This document shows, piece after piece, positions 1-9,334 of a stretch of 64,000 bases of DNA. The notes under the pieces are model-generated. The model was not told where the DNA came from. It saw only the letters and a list, made by a program, of their open reading frames with translations, and made no database searches. Each line of letters starts with the position of its first letter. Within the stretch, counting starts at the first letter, position 1. The DNA comes from Spartinivicinus ruber. GTDB taxonomy: Bacteria; Pseudomonadota; Gammaproteobacteria; Pseudomonadales; Zooshikellaceae. A program made the position numbers and the translations under genes. The stretch covers positions 5,675,001 to 5,739,000 of the forward strand of contig NZ_CP048878.1 in NCBI RefSeq assembly GCF_011009015.1, read 5' to 3'.

Positions 1-320
1 TCTACAATATCTTCGTATAAATTATTCCATTGCCACCCTAGCATAAACGCCAAATAAGCCATTAAGTGTAGACAGGCATAAAAGAATGCATACAGCCCTA
101 TCATCCGTCGTACGGCAATAAACTGTCCATTCCCGGTAATTAGCTTAAATGGAGTAAGGCTCAATGTAATCCACAGAAAACGTAGCGCCCAAATACCTAA
201 AAATTCGACAACAGCTTTAGCTGGATCAGGCCCAAGTCCATTGGTAGCAATTAAGTAAGACAAATATACAGCCGGCAATAATGCTAAGACAAACCATAGC
301 GGCTTTAACTTCTTTATCAA
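1..320 (-). CDS. msrQ: MsrQ, haem-binding membrane subunit of methionine sulfoxide reductase (partial)
   Basis: MsrQ is the b-type haem quinol-oxidising membrane partner that passes electrons to periplasmic MsrP, which repairs oxidised methionines. Only the N-terminal ~106 residues are in the window; the rest lies beyond base 1. The reading frame encodes a first membrane helix, then a run typical of MsrQ: WALRFLWITLSLTPFKL, and RRMIGLYAFFYACLH with the histidine of a helix. I place the start at a TTG at 320, because AAGGAG at 329-334 lies 8 nt upstream and in-frame alternatives upstream hit a stop. That ribosome site overlaps the end of msrP, so the two are translated from one message. Confidence 0.85.
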   Translation of the reverse strand, partial: MIKKLKPLWFVLALLPAVYLSYLIATNGLGPDPAKAVVEFLGIWALRFLWITLSLTPFKLITGNGQFIAVRRMIGLYAFFYACLHLMAYLAFMLGWQWNNLYEDIV

Positions 321-338
321 TTCAACAACTCCTTAGCC

Positions 339-1397
339 CTAATAGTACTTGGCTAAATCCATGTTCTTATAGAGATGGGCCACTTGATCGGCATAACCAT
401 TAAATAGCTGAGTTTCCACATAATTAGGATTGAATAACGAAGAAGGTAAGCGTCGTTCTCGTTTTTGGCTCCAGCGTGGATGGCTCACTTTTGGGTTTAC
501 ATTAGAGTAAAAGCCATACTCATCAGGCGCTGATTTGTTCCAAGTAGTAGGTGGTTGCTTTTCAACCAAGCTGATTTTGACAATGGATTTAATACTCTTA
601 AAACCGTATTTCCAGGGCACTATTAACCGCAATGGCGCGCCATTTTGTGGCGGCATGGTTTTTCCGTACAACCCAACACCAATCAGGGTAAGCGGGTTCA
701 TTGCTTCATCCATTCGCAACCCTTCAACATAGGGCCACTCGATACTACTAAATGGCAATTTCAACCCTGGCATTTGTTCAGGATCATTCAACGTAGTAAA
801 GGCTACATACTTCGCTTTTGAGGTTGGATTAAAACGCTTTAGCAGATCACTTAACTGAAAACCTACCCATGGCACTACCATTGACCAAGCTTCTACACAA
901 CGCAGCCGGTAAATACGTTCTTCAAAATCATGAGGTTTTAGAATGTCTTCAAGAGTATAAGTACCAGGCTTTTCTACTTCACCATCAATAATGACAGACC
1001 ATGGATCAGTAATCAGGCTGCCTGCATGCTTCGCAGGATCCCCTTTTTTGGTACCAAACTCATAAAAGTTGTTATAGCGAGTGACATCTTGGTAAGGAGT
1101 TAACTCTTCACGAGTTGAACTAGGCCAGACTGCTCGACTAGGAAATTTTGCCGTAAGCCATTCTGGGGCAGGATACTGCTTAATGCCTTCAGTAGAGACC
1201 AGCTTGATCGGCTTATCAGCACTGAGGGATTGCATTTCGTTGCTTTCAGTTTCTTCCGCGCACGCAACCAGCCACCCAGAGCCGGCAGCCAGCATTGCTG
1301 CTTGCCCTGCCCTTTTAATAAACTGGCGTCGATTGAGGTAAGCAGACTCAGAGGTTATTTCATAGCTTTTGATATCGCTGGGCTTTTTAATCAACAT
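339..1397 (-). CDS. msrP: MsrP, periplasmic molybdopterin methionine sulfoxide reductase
   Basis: Catalytic subunit of the periplasmic MsrPQ system, which reduces methionine sulfoxide in envelope proteins after oxidative (hypochlorous) stress. The 352-aa length is normal. A Tat signal is visible, with twin arginines at 23-24 (NRRQFIKR) followed by a short hydrophobic stretch, so the folded molybdoenzyme is exported. The molybdenum-ligand cysteine is C167 in [11 protein letters not shown]. The C-terminal motif region [21 protein letters not shown] is typical of the YedY family. It is followed 18 nt later by msrQ. A hairpin at 1420-1456 separates it from pssA, so it probably has its own promoter in the short gap before 1397. 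Confidence 0.95.
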   Translation of the reverse strand: MLIKKPSDIKSYEITSESAYLNRRQFIKRAGQAAMLAAGSGWLVACAEETESNEMQSLSADKPIKLVSTEGIKQYPAPEWLTAKFPSRAVWPSSTREELTPYQDVTRYNNFYEFGTKKGDPAKHAGSLITDPWSVIIDGEVEKPGTYTLEDILKPHDFEERIYRLRCVEAWSMVVPWVGFQLSDLLKRFNPTSKAKYVAFTTLNDPEQMPGLKLPFSSIEWPYVEGLRMDEAMNPLTLIGVGLYGKTMPPQNGAPLRLIVPWKYGFKSIKSIVKISLVEKQPPTTWNKSAPDEYGFYSNVNPKVSHPRWSQKRERRLPSSLFNPNYVETQLFNGYADQVAHLYKNMDLAKYY

Positions 1398-1419
1398 AAA
1401 AGACTGCCTATAAAATTAA

Positions 1420-1456
1420 AGGCATCTCTAAAGCAACAACTTCTTTGGAGATGCCT
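1420..1456 (-). terminator. Hairpin terminator after pssA
   Basis: AGGCATCTC at 1420-1428 pairs with GAGATGCCT at 1448-1456, and the stem can be extended inward by AAG/CTT. Read on the minus strand it is followed by TTAATTTTAT. It would end the pssA transcript before msrP. Confidence 0.6.
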
Positions 1457-1503
1457 GAGTCAAAAATTTCTTCTTAACAATATAGACAGTACAAGTCAGA
1501 AAA

Positions 1504-2358
1504 TTATTTCTCTTGGCCAGCCGCTACATGTTTTTGCTTAAAACGCCACACAGAGAGCACAGGCCCAGATACCCCATAAAGCAAGAACACCAACATTAGT
1601 ACCCAAGGAGGGTTGGTAAACACCACTGCAAATACCAATACTATCGCTATAATCGCAACAAAAGGCACCCTGCCTTTGAACTCTAAATCCTTAAAACTGT
1701 GGTAACGAACGTTACTCACCATCAAAATTCCCGTCAGCGCCATAACAACTGCTGTAAATATAGTGATCAAGCTATTTGAAGCTAAATCCACCTCATTTAA
1801 CGCCCACACCATTGCAGCAACGATAGCCGCTGCTGAAGGACAAGGCAGTCCGGTAAAATAGCGTTTATCTGCTGTATCAATTTGGGTATTAAATCGTGCT
1901 AAACGCAAGGCAACACAGGCAACATAAATAAAAGCCACCATCCAGCCTACTTTACCTAAACCTGTTAAATTCCAGTTAAAGCAAACCAGCGCCGGCGCAG
2001 CACCAAAGGCTACCATATCAGACAAACTGTCATATTCAGCGCCAAAAGCGCTTTGGGTATTGGTTAGCCTGGCGACTCGACCATCAAGTCCATCAAAAAT
2101 CATTGCCACAAAAATAGCGATCGCGGCTTGCTCAAACATTTGGTTCATTGAGCTAACAATGGCATAAAAACCACAAAACAAAGCCGTCGTAGTGAACAGG
2201 TTAGGCAGTAGATAAACCCCTTTTCGCCGCACTTTACGGCCATTTTCAGCGACTTCTTCTACATGCTCATCAATAGGTAATATAGATTGTGGTAATTGAT
2301 CTTCAGTATCATCTACCACAGAGTTGTCTTTCTCTTGGGTCATAGAGTAATTGTCCAA
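1504..2358 (-). CDS. pssA: CDP-diacylglycerol-serine O-phosphatidyltransferase
   Basis: Makes phosphatidylserine from CDP-diacylglycerol and serine, the committed step towards phosphatidylethanolamine. It is the integral-membrane CDP-alcohol phosphatidyltransferase type found in Pseudomonas and Bacillus, not the peripheral E. coli enzyme. The signature DGxxxxxARxxxxxSxFGxxxDSxxD is seen at residues 89-114 (D89, D92, R97, G106, D110, D114). About seven hydrophobic helices follow a ~45-residue acidic, soluble N-terminus. The start could also be M6. In Pseudomonas pssA lies close to ilvC/ilvIH, in line with the neighbourhood here. Confidence 0.93.
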   Translation of the reverse strand: MDNYSMTQEKDNSVVDDTEDQLPQSILPIDEHVEEVAENGRKVRRKGVYLLPNLFTTTALFCGFYAIVSSMNQMFEQAAIAIFVAMIFDGLDGRVARLTNTQSAFGAEYDSLSDMVAFGAAPALVCFNWNLTGLGKVGWMVAFIYVACVALRLARFNTQIDTADKRYFTGLPCPSAAAIVAAMVWALNEVDLASNSLITIFTAVVMALTGILMVSNVRYHSFKDLEFKGRVPFVAIIAIVLVFAVVFTNPPWVLMLVFLLYGVSGPVLSVWRFKQKHVAAGQEK

Positions 2359-2473
2359 AAAACAAACGGTTCTAGCATTATATCAAACCCGAATTAAATT
2401 GCGTGTGCTACCCAAATATTTCATCAAACCACAGGAAATATTCAAGCTAGCGACTTTTAACCAAATACGAAAA

Positions 2474-3358
2474 CTAGCCAAGCACTTTGGCTGTATCCCA
2501 AAAAGTTTTTACCAGCGGGTTTTGCAAACGACGGGTTTGCACACACAAGCCAATAGTAAATGGCTGCAAGACCGGGTCTACCGTTAATTGTTGAATTTTA
2601 TTAGCCAGCGGACTATTAAGTAGCACCAGCTCAGGCACAATACCCACTCCAAAACCTAAACTGACCATGCTGACTATAGCCTCATGCCCAGCAACTGACG
2701 TATAAATATTTGGCTTAATACCTTGCTGGCGAAACCAAAGCTGCAACCGCTGCTTGATTAGCCCCTGCTCTGCTTGAATTACAGGTATTTTTTGCCAATC
2801 AATATCCTCTATTTCTATTAACTCTCTGGCTAAACAACTCACAGTTGGCGCAATAAAAACCAGCCCCGATGTTGCAATAGGTTTAAAGCTAAGGCTGGCG
2901 GGCAAATGTTCTGGCTTAGCTGCAATAACAATATCTTCTTCACCTGCTACCACTTTAGGAATTGAATAAGCGGCATCACCAGTATGCAGCTTTACCTCCA
3001 CATTAGGCTGGCGTTGCCGATAAGTCACCAACAAGTCAGATAAAAAGCTATAACTTGCGGTTACAGAGCAATACATACTGATTTCGCCATTTAGCAACGT
3101 TGTTTCTTCTTGTAACGTTTCCTGAAAGCGATTCCAGTTAGCTAAGGTTTCTGAGGCATACTGACGAAACAACTCACCCGCTCGGGTTAAACTGACTTTT
3201 CGCTTGTCTCGCTCAAACAATGACTTACCTACCTCATCTTCTAGCCTTTTTATATGGCGACTAAGCGTAGAGGGGCTAATAAAACAGGCTTCGCTGGTTT
3301 GCCCAAAATGCAAGGTCGAAGCTAAATGAAGGAACAGCTTTAAGCCTTGGTAATCCAT
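2474..3358 (-). CDS. ilvY: LysR-type regulator IlvY, activator of ilvC
   Basis: A 294-aa LysR-family protein: winged helix-turn-helix in residues 1-60 (LHFGQTSEACFISPSTLSRHIKRLE) and a periplasmic-binding-like effector domain after ~90. It is divergent from ilvC, the classic ilvY-ilvC arrangement, in which IlvY binds acetolactate or acetohydroxybutyrate and activates ilvC. The sequence and the position agree. Two direct-repeat operator candidates lie at 3381-3399 and 3412-3430, immediately upstream of its start. Confidence 0.92.
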   Translation of the reverse strand: MDYQGLKLFLHLASTLHFGQTSEACFISPSTLSRHIKRLEDEVGKSLFERDKRKVSLTRAGELFRQYASETLANWNRFQETLQEETTLLNGEISMYCSVTASYSFLSDLLVTYRQRQPNVEVKLHTGDAAYSIPKVVAGEEDIVIAAKPEHLPASLSFKPIATSGLVFIAPTVSCLARELIEIEDIDWQKIPVIQAEQGLIKQRLQLWFRQQGIKPNIYTSVAGHEAIVSMVSLGFGVGIVPELVLLNSPLANKIQQLTVDPVLQPFTIGLCVQTRRLQNPLVKTFWDTAKVLG

Positions 3359-3380
3359 AAAGCACTCATCGAGTTGTATT

Positions 3381-3430
3381 TCATTTTATGCAATACAGTA
3401 TTCGAAACATATCATTTTACGCAATACTGA
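3381..3430. promoter_or_regulatory. Probable tandem IlvY operators
   Basis: Two near-identical blocks, TCATTTTATGCAATACAGT at 3381-3399 and TCATTTTACGCAATACTGA at 3412-3430, are spaced 31 bp apart (about three helical turns) and sit between the divergent ilvY and ilvC genes. LysR-type regulators bind tandem half-sites on one helix face, and IlvY of E. coli uses tandem operators in the same place. That IlvY is the binder here is inferred from position. Confidence 0.6.
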
Positions 3431-3486
3431 TAATAGGCTATCTTTTTTCTCACTACAAAGTGGAGTGTCTATAAAGGTCTCTCGTT

Positions 3487-3639
3487 TCAACATATAAAGA
3501 AAGATATCTCGGGAGCTTGCTCCCGAGTGTAACTGTAAAAATTCCGTTTGACCGAAGGTCAATCAGGTCGGCGTAAACTCGGTTGCTTGCGGCCGAGTAG
3601 TCGGGCTGAAGGAATTTTTTTGATATTTCTTAAAGTTGA
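3487..3639 (+). repeat. Palindrome-bounded multi-stem intergenic element
   Basis: TCAAC at 3487-3491 and GTTGA at 3635-3639 bound an imperfect outer stem that includes AAGAAAGATATC against GATATTTCTT. Inside are a 9-bp hairpin (CTCGGGAGC/GCTCCCGAG, 3508-3527) and a second arm closed by AAAAATTCC (3537-3545) and GGAATTTTT (3611-3619). That arm holds GACC-GAA-GGTC (3550-3560) and ACTCGG/CCGAGT (3577-3582/3593-3598). The base-paired plan is clear. Whether it is a structured RNA in the ilvC leader or a small palindromic mobile repeat cannot be decided here. Confidence 0.55.
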
Positions 3640-3660
3640 GGCAGTGACTAATAATAAAAT

Positions 3661-3692
3661 CAGCCTAGCAGCAATGCTGCTAGGCTATTTTT
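3661..3692 (+). terminator. Intrinsic terminator upstream of ilvC
   Basis: AGCCTAGCAGC (3662-3672) and GCTGCTAGGCT (3676-3686) form a perfect 11-bp stem with a 3-nt loop, followed by ATTTTTAA. It stands only ~95 nt before the ilvC start with no gene between it and ilvY, so it must end a leader or small RNA. It could act as an attenuator for ilvC. Confidence 0.75.
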
Positions 3693-3787
3693 AATCCACA
3701 AACCGAATACAATAGGGCCTCCCTAGCTGCCTACATGGCCACCTTCCTTACAGCCCATGCCGGCAAAAAATCTTTAAGGAGCTACAA

Positions 3788-5257
3788 ATGAATTACTTCA
3801 ACTCACTGCCATTGCGTATTCAGCTGGAAGAGCTGGGTAAGTGTCGTTTCATGGATCGCTCAGAATTTGATGCAGGAGTCGAGGCACTAAAAGGCAAAAA
3901 AATCGTCATTGTTGGTTGTGGTGCACAAGGATTAAACCAAGGCTTAAATTTAAGAGATAGTGGCTTGGATGTGTCTTATGCTTTGCGTGAGTCAGCTATT
4001 AAAGAAAAACGCCAGTCTTGGAAAAATGCCACTGATAACGACTTCACTGTTGGCACTTACGAAGAACTAGTTCCCCAGGCAGATTTAGTAAGCAACTTAA
4101 CTCCTGATAAGCAGCACTCTTCTGTTGTTGAACAAGTGATGCCATTAATGAAAAAAGGCGCTACTTTATCTTATTCTCACGGCTTCAACATCGTTGAAGA
4201 GGGCATGAAAATTCGTGATGACATTACCGTTATTATGATTGCTCCTAAATGTCCTGGAACAGAAGTAAGAGAAGAATACAAACGCGGCTTTGGGGTACCA
4301 ACACTTATCGCTGTACACAGAGAAAACGACCCAAATGGCGAGGGCTTAGAGCAAGCAAAAGCCTACGCAGCAGGCTTAGGTAGTCATCGCGCTGGTGTTT
4401 TAGAATCTTCATTTATTGCTGAAGTAAAGTCTGACTTAATGGGTGAGCAAACCATTTTGTGTGGCGTGCTGCAAACTGGCTCTATTTTATGCTTCGACAA
4501 AATGATCGCTGATGGCATTGATGCTGGTTATGCTTCTAAGCTAATTCAGCAAGGCTGGGAAGTAGTTACAGAAGCGCTGAAAATCGGTGGCATCACCAAC
4601 ATGATGGACCGCTTATCCAATCCAGCAAAAATTAAAGCATTTGATCTGTCAGAAGAATTAAAAGTCATTATGCGTCCGCTGTTTGAAAAACACATGGACG
4701 ATATCATCACTGGCGAGTTTTCTAAAACTATGATGGAAGACTGGGCCAATGACGACAAAAACCTATTGACATGGCGTGCTGAAACAGGTGAAACAGCATT
4801 CGAAAAAGCCACATCTACGGATGCTGAAATTGATGAACAAGAATACTTCGACCACGGCATTTTAATGGTAGCGATGGTTAAAGCAGGTGTTGAGCTAGCT
4901 TTTGAAGTAATGAGCAGCTCTGGCATTATTGAAGAATCTGCTTACTACGAATCTCTACATGAAACGCCATTAATTGCCAACACTATTGCCCGTCGCAAGT
5001 TGTATGAAATGAATGTAGTTATTTCTGATACTGCAGAATATGGCTGCTACCTATTTGCCCATGCTTGCGTACCACTGTTAAAAGACTTTATGGCAAAAAT
5101 CGGAACAGATGTTATTGGTAAAGGCTTAGATGTTAAATCAAACAGTGTTGATAACGCTCGCCTAGTTGAAGTTAACGATGCTATCCGTGACCATACTGTT
5201 GAGTTAATCGGTTATGAGTTACGTGGACATATGACTGATATGAAACGCATTATTTAA
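3788..5257 (+). CDS. ilvC: Ketol-acid reductoisomerase, class II
   Basis: Converts acetolactate and acetohydroxybutyrate to the dihydroxy acids using NADPH, in valine, leucine and isoleucine synthesis. At 489 aa it is the long class II form typical of enteric-like gammaproteobacteria; class I is ~330 aa. The NADPH-binding Rossmann motif [13 protein letters not shown] is near residue 43, and the duplicated C-terminal helical domain is intact. The start is supported by AAGGAG at 3776-3781, 6 nt upstream. It is divergent from ilvY, with a structured element and a terminator in the leader. A bidirectional terminator follows at 5287-5318. Confidence 0.97.
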   Translation: MNYFNSLPLRIQLEELGKCRFMDRSEFDAGVEALKGKKIVIVGCGAQGLNQGLNLRDSGLDVSYALRESAIKEKRQSWKNATDNDFTVGTYEELVPQADLVSNLTPDKQHSSVVEQVMPLMKKGATLSYSHGFNIVEEGMKIRDDITVIMIAPKCPGTEVREEYKRGFGVPTLIAVHRENDPNGEGLEQAKAYAAGLGSHRAGVLESSFIAEVKSDLMGEQTILCGVLQTGSILCFDKMIADGIDAGYASKLIQQGWEVVTEALKIGGITNMMDRLSNPAKIKAFDLSEELKVIMRPLFEKHMDDIITGEFSKTMMEDWANDDKNLLTWRAETGETAFEKATSTDAEIDEQEYFDHGILMVAMVKAGVELAFEVMSSSGIIEESAYYESLHETPLIANTIARRKLYEMNVVISDTAEYGCYLFAHACVPLLKDFMAKIGTDVIGKGLDVKSNSVDNARLVEVNDAIRDHTVELIGYELRGHMTDMKRII

Positions 5258-5286
5258 TCATGCAAAAATAATCTTTTTTGATAAAC

Positions 5287-5318
5287 AAAAAAGCCTGGCA
5301 TAAAAGCCTGGCTTTTTT
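5287..5318. terminator. Bidirectional terminator between ilvC and ilvH
   Basis: AAAAAAGCC and GGCTTTTTT form a 9-bp stem, continued past a T-T mismatch by GGC/GCC around an ATAAAA loop. The A and T tracts on both flanks allow it to stop both convergent operons. Confidence 0.85.
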
Positions 5319-5334
5319 TATTAGTTATCATTGC

Positions 5335-5353
5335 ATACCCAAAGCGAAGGGTA
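5335..5353. repeat. Solo end of the palindromic repeat seen at 49.5 kb
   Basis: ATACCCAAAGCGAAGGGT is one base different from ATACCCAATGCGAAGGGT, the left end of the element at 49496-49630. No matching right arm follows. It lies directly behind the ilvH stop codon. Confidence 0.4.
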
Positions 5354-5355
5354 AA

Positions 5356-5850
5356 TTACAAACTAAGTACTTTTTCACCTCTCGCAATACCAGACACACC
5401 TGTACGCACCACTTCCAAAATAGATACAGGTGCAACAGCCTGAATGAAAGCATCCAGTTTATCGCTATCACCAGTTAGCTGAATGACATATGTTGAACTG
5501 GTGACATCAACAATTTGGCCGCGGAAAATATCAGTAGTGCGCTTTATTTCTGCACGCTGAGCACCTGATACTTTTACTTTCAGGAACATTAACTCCCGCT
5601 CGATATGAGAACCTTCTGATAAATCAACCAGTTTTACTACATCAATTAGCTTATTTAGCTGCTTGGTAATTTGCTCGATTTTATCATCAGCACCAATTGT
5701 TGTAAGCGTTAACCTTGAAAGGGTTGGGTCATCTGTCGGCGCGACGTTTAGTGACTCAATGTTGTAGTTACGCTGAGCAAATAGCCCGACTACCCGAGAC
5801 AACGCACCGGGTTCATTTTCCATTAAAACTGAAATGATATGACGACGCAT
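5356..5850 (-). CDS. ilvH: Acetolactate synthase small regulatory subunit
   Basis: Regulatory subunit of acetohydroxyacid synthase; it binds valine for feedback inhibition and activates the catalytic subunit. The N-terminal ACT domain (RRHIISVLMENEPGALSRVVGLFAQRNYNIESL) is followed by the second ferredoxin-like domain ending in EVVRTGVSGIARGEKVL. At 164 aa it has the usual length. The start codon overlaps the ilvI stop by one base (TAATG), showing translational coupling. Confidence 0.96.
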   Translation of the reverse strand: MRRHIISVLMENEPGALSRVVGLFAQRNYNIESLNVAPTDDPTLSRLTLTTIGADDKIEQITKQLNKLIDVVKLVDLSEGSHIERELMFLKVKVSGAQRAEIKRTTDIFRGQIVDVTSSTYVIQLTGDSDKLDAFIQAVAPVSILEVVRTGVSGIARGEKVLSL

Positions 5851-7574
5851 TAGGTACGCTCCGTTTTACTTAACCACATATCACGCATTGAGCCATCTTT
5901 AATTTGCATGGGATAAACATGCTCATTAGGGTCAACTTTCACATCCAAAAACACTAACCGATCTTTCAGGGCAAAGGCTTCTTCCATTGCACTTTTCAGA
6001 TCATCTGGCTTTTCAACAGTCATCCCCACATGACCATAAGCCTCAACTAATCGCTTAAAATCAGGGAGTGAGTCCATATAAGAGTGAGAGTAACGACTGT
6101 CGTATTGCATATCCTGCCACTGTCGTACCATACCTAACGCCTGGTTATTTAAGGTAATAATTTTAATTGGCAGGTCATATTGCAAACAGGTAGATAGCTC
6201 CTGAATATTCATCTGGATACTACCTTCACCTGTTACACAGGCTACGTCATGATCAGGGTAATGAAGCTTCACCCCCATTGCTGCAGGGAAACCAAAGCCC
6301 ATGGTGCCTAATCCACCTGAGTTGATCCAGCGATTAGGCTTATCAAACTTGTAATATTGTGCAGCAAACATTTGGTGCTGCCCTACATCAGAAGTAACAA
6401 ACGCATCGCCTTTAGTCACTTCATATAAAGATTCAATCACCGCTTGTGGCTTAATTATGCCTCCATCGCCCGGATCATAAGGGAAGGTACCTTTAGAGCT
6501 ACGCCACTCATCAATTTGTTTCCACCAGCCATTAACTGCTTCTTTATCAACTTCACGCTTACCGTCTTTTATTGCACCCAGCATTTCATTCAACACTGCC
6601 TTTACTGGGCCAACGATAGGCACATCGGCTCTAATATTCTTGGAAATACTGGCGGGGTCGATATCGATGTGAACAATTTTGGCAGTAGGGCAAAACTTAG
6701 CAACACCATTTGTTACCCGATCATCAAATCGAGCACCCACGGCTAAAATTACATCAGCATGATGCATTGCTAAGTTAGCGGCATAACTACCATGCATACC
6801 CAACATGCCTAAAAACTGGCGATCAGAACCAGGGTAACCACCTAATCCCATTAATGTATTCGTAACCGGTGCATTTAGCTTTTGAGCTAACTCCGTCAAC
6901 ACATCAGACGCTTGTCCTAAAATTACCCCACCACCGCTATAAATCACTGGTCGTTTAGCTTGCATTAATAGGTCAAGCGCTTTACGAATTTGTCCTGAGT
7001 GCCCTTTTAATGGTGGATTATATGAGCGAAGTTTTATTTTTTTTGGATAAGCATATTCAAACTTATCACTGGGGTTAGTGATATCTTTGGGGATATCCAC
7101 AACCACTGGGCCAGGACGACCAGACTGAGCAATATGAAATGCTTTTTTAATGGTCATCGGAATATCTTCGGCACGTTTTACCAAAAAGCTGTGCTTAACA
7201 ATTGGCCGAGAAATTCCCACCATATCCGTTTCCTGGAACATATCCGTGCCAATAAAATCCGATGGTACCTGCCCAGAAATCACAACCATTGGGATTGAGT
7301 CCATATAGGCAGTAGCAATGCCAGTAATGGTATTAGTCGCGCCAGGCCCAGATGTAACCAGTGCTACCCCAGGCTTACCCGATGCCCGCGCATAGCCATC
7401 TGCCATATGCGTTGCAGCTTGTTCGTGGCGCACGAGGATATGGGTCACTCGATCCTGCCGAAACAGTGCATCATAGACATGAAGTAACGCACCGCCAGGG
7501 TAACCATATATATATTCAACTCCTTCATCCGCTAACGAGCGGATAACCATTTCAGCACCCGATAATAGTTCCAC
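5850..7574 (-). CDS. ilvI: Acetolactate synthase large catalytic subunit
   Basis: Thiamine-diphosphate enzyme that condenses pyruvate with pyruvate or 2-oxobutyrate, the first common step of branched-chain amino acid synthesis. Catalytic E51 lies in [18 protein letters not shown]. The ThDP/metal motif is [19 protein letters not shown] near residue 455, with GEGS instead of GDGS, as I recall in the Pseudomonas enzymes. The FAD-binding middle domain is present. 574 aa is full length. Cotranscribed with ilvH. Confidence 0.97.
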   Translation of the reverse strand: MELLSGAEMVIRSLADEGVEYIYGYPGGALLHVYDALFRQDRVTHILVRHEQAATHMADGYARASGKPGVALVTSGPGATNTITGIATAYMDSIPMVVISGQVPSDFIGTDMFQETDMVGISRPIVKHSFLVKRAEDIPMTIKKAFHIAQSGRPGPVVVDIPKDITNPSDKFEYAYPKKIKLRSYNPPLKGHSGQIRKALDLLMQAKRPVIYSGGGVILGQASDVLTELAQKLNAPVTNTLMGLGGYPGSDRQFLGMLGMHGSYAANLAMHHADVILAVGARFDDRVTNGVAKFCPTAKIVHIDIDPASISKNIRADVPIVGPVKAVLNEMLGAIKDGKREVDKEAVNGWWKQIDEWRSSKGTFPYDPGDGGIIKPQAVIESLYEVTKGDAFVTSDVGQHQMFAAQYYKFDKPNRWINSGGLGTMGFGFPAAMGVKLHYPDHDVACVTGEGSIQMNIQELSTCLQYDLPIKIITLNNQALGMVRQWQDMQYDSRYSHSYMDSLPDFKRLVEAYGHVGMTVEKPDDLKSAMEEAFALKDRLVFLDVKVDPNEHVYPMQIKDGSMRDMWLSKTERT

Positions 7575-8309
7575 TTGATGAATCCTCTAGAACATCGCTA
7601 CATAACAAATTGATTTAACTGTCTAACAGTCTATATTCATTAGCTATAGAGCAACATAAACCTATCTGAATGGCAAGGTTAACAACCCACTCAAGTTAGC
7701 TGCAGGTGGTTACTAACAGAGCAAACAGAAGTTATCGGTTTATTACTTGCTATTTTTTTAAGCTAGTGGTCAATCTAGTTTGCATTAAAGATAAGAGCCA
7801 CATGCTGCTCTAATGAATTGATACACCACTACCTCGCTTCGCTAAGCATTGCTCAGCCGCCTAACGAAACTGCCAGATTGTCAGGCCCACAGTATGGTGT
7901 AGTGGGCCGACCCAGCGCGAGGTAACGCGTCATTGGGATAAAACTGAAAATTTAAGGTGTAAAGTTTCAGTTTAGAGTGGATGGCGATTTACGCAGTAAA
8001 CATCCAAAAAGTAAGACCGATAATTCTTTACAGTTTAACGACAGAAGTCAAGGCTCAAACTCTTCCACTACAATAGTTTCAGAGGCATTCGATCAAAAAC
8101 AGCCAAACGACTGTAGTGAAGTCCTTTAGCAGCCAAACAGAGTTTTTAAATCGTAAATATTATTTCACCTGGTTTATATTTAGTGATATGTATAACAAAA
8201 CTAGAGATAGGGGCATCACATCCCTACTTATCATATCAAGTTACCTATATATTCATGTGGCCACTAAACTGTGGTGTTATTGAAGATAACAAAGCGTTTG
8301 GGAACACTC
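7575..8309. other. Intergenic region with two inverted-repeat structures
   Basis: No gene is seen. At 7826-7923, CCACTAC (7826-7832) matches GTAGTGG (7899-7905), ACCTCGC (7831-7837) matches GCGAGGT (7917-7923), and a TGGG-CCGA-CCCA hairpin sits between, in a locally GC-rich stretch. At 7941-7973, AAACTGAAA and TTTCAGTTT form a 9-bp inverted repeat. The first part must hold the ilvIH promoter. Confidence 0.4.
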
Positions 8310-8756
8310 ATGAAAAAGCTACTGCTACTCACCAGCTTAATTTTAATCTCTACCAACTTAACTGCAGGCAAGTTTTATAAGTGGGTAGATGAGGATGGCG
8401 TTACTCACTACAGCACCACGCCACCAAAAGAAGGCCAAGGTGAAGTTGTGAATACCAGAGCCCAGAAGTCTTCCAGTAAAGAAGCTGGTGAAAAAAAGCT
8501 AAAAGGTATTAAAGATGCCGAAGCAGCGAAAAAACAAGAACAAACTGATAAAGAAGAGTTTGAGAAAGAGCTAACCAAGGCCAAGAAGGAAAAAGAAGAA
8601 AATTGTAAGCAAGCCAAGCAAAACAAGATTCAGCTTACAATTAAAAACCGAGTCAGAATGACCATGGAAGATGGTTCAGTGAAAATTCTTAGCGCAGAAG
8701 AGAAAGATGCGCAGCTGAAAAAAGCAGATGAGGCAATTAAAGAGTGGTGTAACTAA
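8310..8756 (+). CDS. DUF4124-domain secreted protein
   Basis: A 148-aa exported protein of unknown function. A signal peptide (MKKLLLLTSLILISTNLTAG) precedes a DUF4124 domain recognised by FYKWVDEDGVTHYSTTPP. Then comes a highly charged Lys/Glu-rich stretch with coiled-coil character and a C-terminal segment RVRMTMEDGSVKILSAEEKDAQL. The open frame extends 13 codons upstream, but M14 is chosen because it begins the signal peptide. A homologue is encoded at 57525-57965 on the other strand; both end in a Cys close to the C-terminus and share the phrase pattern 'xDGxxKxLxxxEK'. Confidence 0.8.
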   Translation: MKKLLLLTSLILISTNLTAGKFYKWVDEDGVTHYSTTPPKEGQGEVVNTRAQKSSSKEAGEKKLKGIKDAEAAKKQEQTDKEEFEKELTKAKKEKEENCKQAKQNKIQLTIKNRVRMTMEDGSVKILSAEEKDAQLKKADEAIKEWCN

Positions 8757-8792
8757 CTCAACTCAGCAAACAGCCTATCACTTACCTATCCA

Positions 8793-8825
8793 CCGCCCAG
8801 CAAACCAGTTGACTGGGCGGTTACT
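8793..8825. terminator. Hairpin between the convergent DUF4124 and lipoprotein genes
   Basis: CCGCCCAG (8793-8800) and CTGGGCGG (8813-8820) form a perfect 8-bp GC-rich stem between two convergent genes. The following TTACTTACT is only a weak T-tract, so termination is likely but not certain. Confidence 0.5.
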
Positions 8826-8853
8826 TACTCCATAATTACTACTGCCAAAAAAT

Positions 8854-9318
8854 TTACAACGGCTTTTCATCTTTGCAACGCAAACTAATCACTAAAGGAC
8901 CCTGATACTGCAGGGCGGTATCATGCTTTAACGTAAGAAGCTGGGGTTTCGACTGAAACTTAGGTACAGGCGCAATGAAATAGCCTTTCCCCCAATTCAC
9001 CAGCTTAGCTTTGCCTCTAGCTTTTTGCTGGATAGGGACTCTTTCTTCTACCAGGTATTCCACATAAACGGAATTACATTGGCATTGACTTAAGTCCTGA
9101 GATGCCACCATTTGGGTAAGTAGCGTGACATTTTCCGTAGTATGCCGCACCCCTAAAGGTTTAATAGTTAAACATTGGGAAAGGTAGTTACGAATTCTGA
9201 TTTTATCCAACTGCATCGTTGGCGCTATAGGCATAGGCTTTTGGTGTATCGCCTGACATCCAGACAACAGCACCACCAGCACTAACGAAGCTAGCTGTAA
9301 TGATCTTACCGTACGCAT
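8854..9318 (-). CDS. Putative outer-membrane lipoprotein, unknown function
   Basis: About 154 aa, starting MRTVRSLQLASLVLVVLLSGCQ, with a clear lipobox (LSGC). The mature part has no motif I recognise; it is beta-rich in appearance and contains several cysteines (CLTIKPL, QCQCNSVYVEYLVEE, LRCKDE). The start at the ATG at 9318 is preferred over an upstream TTG at 9354, which would lie inside yqcC. It begins 17 nt after the yqcC stop and is presumably cotranscribed with it. Confidence 0.6.
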   Translation of the reverse strand: MRTVRSLQLASLVLVVLLSGCQAIHQKPMPIAPTMQLDKIRIRNYLSQCLTIKPLGVRHTTENVTLLTQMVASQDLSQCQCNSVYVEYLVEERVPIQQKARGKAKLVNWGKGYFIAPVPKFQSKPQLLTLKHDTALQYQGPLVISLRCKDEKPL

Positions 9319-9334
9319 TGTGATTATAAGAATT

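Noticed and set aside
7826-7923. Possible integron attC site
   Set aside because: GCCTAAC resembles a left core, but no matching GTTRRRY right core is present and there is no integrase or cassette.
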